This document shows, one piece after another, positions 48,809-53,700 of a DNA stretch of 53,700 nucleotides (position 1 is the stretch's first letter; each line of letters opens with the position of its first letter). Made by a program: the position numbers and the translations under genes. The DNA comes from a virus: the IMG/VR virus record IMGVR_UViG_3300037504_000611, positions 1-53,700 of that record. One strand, given 5' to 3'. The notes beneath the pieces are model-generated. The model worked only from the letters and a program-made list of their open reading frames with translations. It did no database searches and had not been told where the DNA came from.

Positions 48809-48964
48809 ATGTTTTTTGGCGCTGTGTTGGGTGGCGGATTTGCGGTGCTGGTTGCAATAAAAATGTTTGACCTGCTCGAGTGGGTTATTGATGGCATAGA
48901 ACGTATCCGCTATCGACACGAGCGCAGGGAGTTTTTTTGCGGCGAGGGAGACGCAACTAAGTGA
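48809..48964 (+). CDS. Small membrane protein (51 aa)
   Basis: ATG 48809: MFFGAVLGGGFAVLVAIKMF is a membrane segment, followed by a basic helix and an acidic tail. It ends four bases into the next gene (GTGA overlap at 48961-48964). The ribosome site is weak. It may belong to the lysis functions. Confidence 0.45.
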   Translation: MFFGAVLGGGFAVLVAIKMFDLLEWVIDGIERIRYRHERREFFCGEGDATK

Positions 48965-49179
48965 CGACACACACCAACGTCACCATCGAATATCGCACCC
49001 GGCGGCTCTGGGCGCTTCACGCTACCGTCTGGCTTGCCAGACACTTGCCGCCGCGTGTCGGGTTTGCCCTGGCGCGCATTGTGGCTTGTTTGATTGTGGT
49101 GGTGGAGTTTCGTATGGGGACGCGTGAGGTGTGGCGGCGGGTGGCGGTAGATGAGTATATCGAGTATGGGGTGGAGTAG
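48961..49179 (+). CDS. Small membrane-associated protein (72 aa)
   Basis: GTG 48961 in a GTGA overlap. Basic N-terminus, one hydrophobic helix (FALARIVACLIVVVEF), basic then acidic end. Function unknown. Confidence 0.45.
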   Translation: MTTHTNVTIEYRTRRLWALHATVWLARHLPPRVGFALARIVACLIVVVEFRMGTREVWRRVAVDEYIEYGVE

Positions 49180-49197
49180 GTAGGCAAGGAGAACACT

Positions 49198-49380
49198 ATG
49201 TCAGAAGAAACATTTCACATGCAGATCGGCAAAGAACTGGAACAAATCCGCCGGAAGATCGCCGACAACAAGCCGAATGACCGCAGCGACGCAGACCGGA
49301 ATTACGCTATTGTGCTGACCGACCTGCAAAAAGTGCAGGCATTCTGGGTGACATATTGCGAGAGGATAGACGAGCAATGA
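49198..49380 (+). CDS. Small helical protein (60 aa)
   Basis: ATG 49198 with AAGGAG. Charged and helical. It overlaps the next gene by ATGA. Confidence 0.5.
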   Translation: MSEETFHMQIGKELEQIRRKIADNKPNDRSDADRNYAIVLTDLQKVQAFWVTYCERIDEQ

Positions 49381-49838
49381 CCCGTGATTATGACAGCACG
49401 CTGGATACAGTTACACACATCCTGCGTGTTCAAGGATTTCTCACTGAGGCGATCGTCAACCTTAATTGCCGTTCAATCAATCACGACTTGAGCAAACTGC
49501 AAGAGCCAGAGAAGCCTATGTTTGACCACTACACGCCGCTGTTGCGCGAAGTGGAATACGGAACAGATGAGTACAAACGCATTCTTGATGAGATGCGCAA
49601 AACTGCCTTGCAGCACCACTATGAACACAACAGCCACCACCCTGAGTATTACGAGGATGGCATACGCGGTATGTCATTGTTCGATGTATTGGAGATGCTT
49701 ATTGATTGGAAGGCGGCAAGTGAGCGGCATCCGTCTGGTGATATTCGCAAGTCTCTAGAGATGAACACACAACGCTGGGGGCTGTCTGATGATATGGCGC
49801 GCATCCTCGCAAACACGATAGAGGAGTTCGGCTGGTGA
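49377..49838 (+). CDS. DUF5662-like protein
   Basis: I choose ATG 49377 (MTRDYDSTLD). The 153-residue product has conserved His/Asp patterns (INHDLSKLQEPEKPMFDHY, ALQHHYEHNSHHPEYY, LEMLIDWKAASERHP) reminiscent of HD-like metal-binding helical proteins and matching what I recall of DUF5662, found in phages. A hydrolase role is possible but unproven. Confidence 0.65.
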   Translation: MTRDYDSTLDTVTHILRVQGFLTEAIVNLNCRSINHDLSKLQEPEKPMFDHYTPLLREVEYGTDEYKRILDEMRKTALQHHYEHNSHHPEYYEDGIRGMSLFDVLEMLIDWKAASERHPSGDIRKSLEMNTQRWGLSDDMARILANTIEEFGW

Positions 49839-49933
49839 GTTTTGTAATGTTTTACATAGGCAGTGGGATTGTTTCTGTTTCGCTCTTGCTGATTGCAATG
49901 TTAGTGCGATGGCTGCCTGTGGCGAGGATGTGA
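49835..49933 (+). CDS. 32-residue membrane peptide
   Basis: GTG 49835 in a GTGA overlap with the preceding stop. The peptide is almost entirely one membrane helix (GIVSVSLLLIAMLVRWL). Its translational coupling argues it is real. It may be a small holin-like or regulatory peptide. Confidence 0.4.
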   Translation: MSFVMFYIGSGIVSVSLLLIAMLVRWLPVARM

Positions 49934-49961
49934 TGACAGAACCGATAGGGAGTACAGATAG

Positions 49962-50210
49962 ATGAATACACACACCGATATAGATAACAAGCCGCTCGCT
50001 ATTGGCGATAGGGTGTATTGGTGCGCTGCCATCAATGACCATATGTTCGGCACCCTCCGCGCCTATGCAGAGCGACTGCAATTATTTACGGTTGAGTGGG
50101 ACGATGGAACCAGCGGAATGATGTCAGGCAATAAACTCACAAAAGTCGATGCTCAATTTATGGCTACTGATGAATACAGACGAGCTACGGAGCCGATATT
50201 CCTGAGATAA
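49962..50210 (+). CDS. Small protein (82 aa), SH3-like
   Basis: ATG 49962 behind GGGAGTACAGATAG. Contains LAIGDRVYWCAAINDHMFGTL and LFTVEWDDGTSGMM, the strand-turn-strand pattern of a small barrel. Function unknown. Confidence 0.5.
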   Translation: MNTHTDIDNKPLAIGDRVYWCAAINDHMFGTLRAYAERLQLFTVEWDDGTSGMMSGNKLTKVDAQFMATDEYRRATEPIFLR

Positions 50211-50243
50211 TTATCAGCACCGTAGATGACGGACGGCAGGTGA

Positions 50244-51467
50244 ATGAACGAACCAACAGAGCACACACGCGGTATTGACACGCTTGTACCGCACCCGCGC
50301 AACTATAATCAGCACCCGCCTGCGCAGATTGAGCGGCTCGCCGCCAGTTTGCAGCAGTTCGGACAGGTGCGGCCTATTGTGGTGCATAAGAATACCATAA
50401 TCGCAGGCCACGGCGTATACCTGGCTGCACAGCACCTCAACTACCAGGCGTTGCGTGTCACCCAACTACCAGACGACTGGACAGACGAGCAGGCGATGGC
50501 TTATCTGGTGGCCGACAACGAGACGAGGCGCGGCGCAGAACCCGACGATGCCGAACTGGCGGCGCTGCTTGATGAGTTGCGTCCGTCGTTTGACCTGGGT
50601 AGCCTGGGTTTTGATGAGGCCGAATATAGCGCGCTGTTGGATGGGTTGACGCCAGACCTGCCCGAACCAGGCGGCGGCGGTGATGAGTTTGAACCCGATG
50701 AGGCCGCGCCCTGCCGGGTGCAGACGGGTGACGTGTGGCTGATTGGCGGCGTGCATCGCCTGATCTGTGGAGACTGCACCGACCCGGCAACGGTGGATCG
50801 GTTGATGCAGGGCGAGCGGGCCGACATGGTGTTTACCGACCCGCCCTATAATCTAGCAGATAGTGACAAGTTGCTAGCCGCCAGTGCCATATCTGATAGT
50901 TATGGTGTCTTAAAGGATAGTGCATGGGATAAGGCGTTTGATCCAGAGCCAGCACTAAGGCAATTGTTGCGCATATTGGCCCCTGATTGTGTTGTGTATA
51001 TTTGTACGTCTCAATTCTTGGCAGGTGCTATATGGGGTTGGATGGCGCAATGGGCAGACTTTTATAATTATGTGGTTTGGTGCAAGCCCAATCCAATGCC
51101 ATCATTGACGGGGCGACATTGGACATGGGGGACAGAGTTGATTTGTTATGCAACACGAGGGAAGCATGCCTTTAATGGTGTCCAGGGTTCTCACTTGTTG
51201 AACTGGTGGCAGATCAATCGTGCATCTCATGTTTCAGAACATCCAACCGAAAAGCCTGTCCAAGTACCCTGTCATGCTATAGAACACAGTAGCAACAAAA
51301 GCAATCTTGTCCTTGACCCCTTCCTCGGCTCCGGCACAACCATCATCGCCGCCCACCGTACCGGGCGCCGCTGCTACGGCTGCGAGATATCGCCGGAGTA
51401 TTGCGAGGTCATACTGCAACGCTGCGAGGCCGAGGGGTTGACGGTGGAACGAGTAGAACAGGGCTAG
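50244..51467 (+). CDS. ParB-domain/DNA methyltransferase fusion (N4/N6)
   Basis: The 407-residue product has an N-terminal ParB-like nuclease-type domain (about 12-90: TLVPHPRNYNQHPPAQIERLA, HKNTIIAGHG) joined to a beta-class DNA methyltransferase: VFTDPPYN (197-203, catalytic motif IV) followed later by LDPFLGSGTT (357-366, SAM-binding motif I). The region between (about 203-352, bases 50850-51300) is the likely target-recognition part and is clearly more AT-rich than the rest, a sign of acquisition or exchange. ParB-methylase fusions are common next to terminase genes and protect phage DNA. Confidence 0.85.
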   Translation: MNEPTEHTRGIDTLVPHPRNYNQHPPAQIERLAASLQQFGQVRPIVVHKNTIIAGHGVYLAAQHLNYQALRVTQLPDDWTDEQAMAYLVADNETRRGAEPDDAELAALLDELRPSFDLGSLGFDEAEYSALLDGLTPDLPEPGGGGDEFEPDEAAPCRVQTGDVWLIGGVHRLICGDCTDPATVDRLMQGERADMVFTDPPYNLADSDKLLAASAISDSYGVLKDSAWDKAFDPEPALRQLLRILAPDCVVYICTSQFLAGAIWGWMAQWADFYNYVVWCKPNPMPSLTGRHWTWGTELICYATRGKHAFNGVQGSHLLNWWQINRASHVSEHPTEKPVQVPCHAIEHSSNKSNLVLDPFLGSGTTIIAAHRTGRRCYGCEISPEYCEVILQRCEAEGLTVERVEQG

Positions 51468-51470
51468 TAT

Positions 51471-51959
51471 GTGCTACCAGAACAGCTACCAACCGAGAGC
51501 GCCAAAGCCTACGCCGCGTTTGTGGCGTACTGCGAAATGGGCAGCCAGCGCAGCCTGGAGAAACTCTGCCAAAAATGGGGCAAAAACGGGGCATATGTGG
51601 GGCAATTGGAACGCTGGTCATCACAACACCGCTGGCAGGAGCGAGTACGCCAGTACGACGCGGCGGTCCTGGAAGAGCACAACGCCGCCCTGCGCGCAAA
51701 GCGCAATCAGGAGATCGAACGCCTACGGCAAGATGCGCTGCTTGATGCCAAAACGCTGCGCCAGTTGGGTCGTGGCATGTCGGGCAAGCTTGGCGAGACG
51801 ATCAGGGATATGCAGCCAGGAGACATAGAGGCGAAGCACGTTGCCTCGCTCCTGCGCACGATAGCACAATCATTAGAGGCCGCAACCAATATAGACGCGG
51901 CGGCACTTGGCATAGATGAGGCACTGGAACATGCCCGGAACACTGACACGACAGAGTAG
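51471..51959 (+). CDS. Terminase small subunit
   Basis: GTG 51471 follows the methylase stop; the ATG at 51469 is in another frame. The 162-residue product has an N-terminal helix-turn-helix-like region (AYAAFVAYCEMGSQRSLEKL) and long helices after it, as in small terminases that recognise packaging sites. The large subunit begins inside its last codons. Confidence 0.75.
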   Translation: MLPEQLPTESAKAYAAFVAYCEMGSQRSLEKLCQKWGKNGAYVGQLERWSSQHRWQERVRQYDAAVLEEHNAALRAKRNQEIERLRQDALLDAKTLRQLGRGMSGKLGETIRDMQPGDIEAKHVASLLRTIAQSLEAATNIDAAALGIDEALEHARNTDTTE

Positions 51960-53265
51960 GCAATGGCTACGCCAGCGATGGCGCAGCAGTAGTGGACTGG
52001 AACTCGCTCCCAGATCAGATGTGTCTCCTGAGCCAGCTTACGAGCCACGGGGCGCAGCGAAAGCCCTCCAAACCATTACCGCTCCCGAGGTAGTGGTAAG
52101 CGGCCCTGCCGGCACGGGCAAAAGCCGAGCCTGTTTACATAAGATACACACCGCAGCAAAACGGAACGCTCGTTTTCGCGGGCTAATTGTGCGGAAAACG
52201 CGCGAAAGCCTGTCGGAAACGGGGCTTTTTACGTTTGAAACTTATGTGCTTGGCAGAGAACACCCGCTCGTTATTGACGGCAAGCCGCAGCGGCGGTTTC
52301 GGCAGGTGTACAGCTATCCCAACGGGGCGCAAATCGTGGTGGGGGGACTGGACAAGCCGTCAAAAATCATGTCCACCGAGTACGATATTGTTTTCGTGCA
52401 GGAGGCAACCGAACTGCAAGAAAGGGACTGGCAGGCGTTGCTCACCAGGCTCCGCAATAATGCGCTGCCATACCAGCAACTAATAGCGGACTGTAATCCA
52501 GACGCTCCGACGCACTGGCTGTATTTGCGCTGCTTGTCCGATGCGGCGCAGCTCTTGCACAGTCACCACGAGGACAACCCGCGCCTGTATGACGATGGCG
52601 AGTGGACGCCTGAGGGCCGGGACTATCTCGCGAAACTGGACAGCCTGACAGGCACCGAGCATGAGCGCCTCCGGTGGGGCAAATGGGTGCAGGCCAGTGG
52701 GTTGGTCTATGATATGTGGTCTGACGACAATGTCACCGCCGATGCCGACTACACCCCCGGCGCTGGACCGGTTCTGTGGGGCGTTGACGATGGCATGCAG
52801 GGCGAACGCGATAGCACGGGCCTGTACACACTCAACAGCCACCCGCGCGTGTTTTTGCTGGCGCAACTCAGGCATGACGGTCGCCTGTGCATATTTGCAG
52901 AGCACCATACTATAAAAACACTGAGCGATACGCAATTGGGGGACGTGCTCGCATTGCCGTACCCGTTCCCGGATTATGCCGCCGTTGATAAATCGGCCTC
53001 TGATTTGCGCGCGCGGATGCATCAGGCGGGAGTTGAAACGCGCAACAGTCCGAGCAGTGTCGAGGAGAGCATTAAAACATTGCAGCATATGATTGCGCCT
53101 GACACAAACGACTGGCGGCGGGTGCTGGTGCATCCTCGTTGCAAACTGGTGCGACATGAGATGGTGTCGTATCAACGCCACCAGGCCACCGGGGCACCCA
53201 TCAAAAACAACGATCACGCTATGGATGCGCTGCGCTATCTGGCGTGGACTGTGAGGTATGATTGA
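51931..53265 (+). CDS. Terminase large subunit
   Basis: I choose ATG 51931. The 444-residue product has Walker A GPAGTGKS (58-65), Walker B IVFVQE (153-158), a nuclease domain with WGVDDGMQ, YAAVDKSASD and NDHAMDALRYLAW, the acidic sites of the RNase-H-like fold. It packages DNA into the head. The mix of residues does not by itself tell headful from cos packaging. It ends ATTGA, overlapping the portal start. Confidence 0.9.
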   Translation: MPGTLTRQSRQWLRQRWRSSSGLELAPRSDVSPEPAYEPRGAAKALQTITAPEVVVSGPAGTGKSRACLHKIHTAAKRNARFRGLIVRKTRESLSETGLFTFETYVLGREHPLVIDGKPQRRFRQVYSYPNGAQIVVGGLDKPSKIMSTEYDIVFVQEATELQERDWQALLTRLRNNALPYQQLIADCNPDAPTHWLYLRCLSDAAQLLHSHHEDNPRLYDDGEWTPEGRDYLAKLDSLTGTEHERLRWGKWVQASGLVYDMWSDDNVTADADYTPGAGPVLWGVDDGMQGERDSTGLYTLNSHPRVFLLAQLRHDGRLCIFAEHHTIKTLSDTQLGDVLALPYPFPDYAAVDKSASDLRARMHQAGVETRNSPSSVEESIKTLQHMIAPDTNDWRRVLVHPRCKLVRHEMVSYQRHQATGAPIKNNDHAMDALRYLAWTVRYD

Positions 53266-53700
53266 CTGTAGAGGACATACAGAAACAGAGCGTCACCAGG
53301 CACGATAATGTGCTGCATTTTGTCCCCTGGTACGGGTATGGCTATGGGCGCGGAGGAGTGACGCTGCCCACATTTCCGCCCGAATACTGGAGTCGAGAGC
53401 GCGATGCTGTGTTACGCAGCACCGTGCATCATAGCGCGGTGTGGGGGAACGCCATAGCTATCGCTGTGTCAAAAATGGCCTCGTTGACCTGGCAGGTGGA
53501 GAGCGACCGACCGCTCCGGCGCAATCGGGCATATGACCTGCTGCATAGCGCGGGAGGCGGGGGCGGGTGGGTTGGGTTTCTTGCGAAACATCTGCGCGAT
53601 TTCCTGACCACTGACAACGGAGCGTTTGTCGAGATAGTCAGGTCAAGTTCTGCGCGTGGCTCTCGCATCATTGGACTGGTCCATCTGGACAGTATGCGAT
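53262..53700 (+). CDS. Phage portal protein, N-terminal part (gene continues at position 1)
   Basis: TTG 53262 overlaps the terminase stop (TTGA). It encodes the first 104 residues up to 53573 and the frame then continues as bases 1-1107. There is no ATG further upstream in the frame before the stop of the terminase gene. The sequence begins LTVEDIQKQSVTRHDNVLHF. Confidence 0.85.
   Translation, partial: MTVEDIQKQSVTRHDNVLHFVPWYGYGYGRGGVTLPTFPPEYWSRERDAVLRSTVHHSAVWGNAIAIAVSKMASLTWQVESDRPLRRNRAYDLLHSAGGGGGWVGFLAKHLRDFLTTDNGAFVEIVRSSSARGSRIIGLVHLDSMR
53574..53700. repeat. Terminal direct repeat, right copy (circular closure)
   Basis: Identical to bases 1-127; see that entry. Confidence 0.95.

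Overview
The window is one complete, circular genome of a tailed bacteriophage with plasmid traits (a candidate phage-plasmid). The first 127 bases are repeated exactly as the last 127, so the molecule closes at about 53,573 bp, and the portal gene runs across the junction (53262 onward, then 1-1107). The long non-contractile-type tail module (tape measure of 932 residues, no sheath) suggests a siphovirus. Shine-Dalgarno starts, ATGA/GTGA/TAATG overlaps and six near-consensus sigma70 promoters, all with 17-bp spacers, indicate a bacterial host. I cannot name the host. I recognised no tRNA gene and no integrase.

Layout. (1) Plus strand, 49-53.3 kb through 0-22.7 kb: small genes, a ParB-methylase fusion, terminase small and large subunits, portal, small structural proteins, a LamG protein, head-morphogenesis and gp10-like proteins, a methyltransferase, then (behind its own consensus promoter) a protease/scaffold fusion, the major capsid protein, two glycosyltransferase genes (one with three GT domains fused to a small possibly structural domain), neck, tail tube with a beta-propeller, tail chaperones, tape measure, distal tail, tail hub with a second propeller, and a tip protein. 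(2) Minus strand, 22.9-27 kb: three small genes, then FtsK/HerA-like translocase, ParR-like and ParM-like actin genes behind one promoter that sits inside repeats of GATAGACAA. This looks like a partition locus. (3) Minus strand, 27-34.1 kb: dCTP deaminase-like, MazG-like, C5 and Dam-type methylases, a DndC/PAPS-reductase-like protein, a zincin-like protein and small DNA-binding proteins. (4) Minus strand, 34.2-44.2 kb: replication and recombination (TOPRIM primase/RepA-type ATPase, UvrD-like helicase, RecT-like, ERCC4/HhH nuclease, RuvC-like), two KilA-N paralogues, a pentapeptide-repeat protein, GIY-YIG and HTH proteins. (5) Plus strand, 44.3-49.9 kb, driven by a divergent promoter: many small accessory genes, including SWIM, ASCH and DUF5662-like proteins, plus several one-helix membrane proteins that may include the holin.

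How it fits together. ParM, ParR and FtsK with no integrase suggest that the prophage state, if any, is a circular replicon segregated by an actin filament. A dense iteron array inside the primase gene is the best origin candidate. Three methylases and an orphan DndC-like protein imply heavy DNA modification against restriction. Glycosyltransferases embedded in the capsid operon imply virion glycosylation or glycan modification. Two genes (protease/scaffold and the triple glycosyltransferase) carry well-placed internal in-frame starts that predict nested second products.
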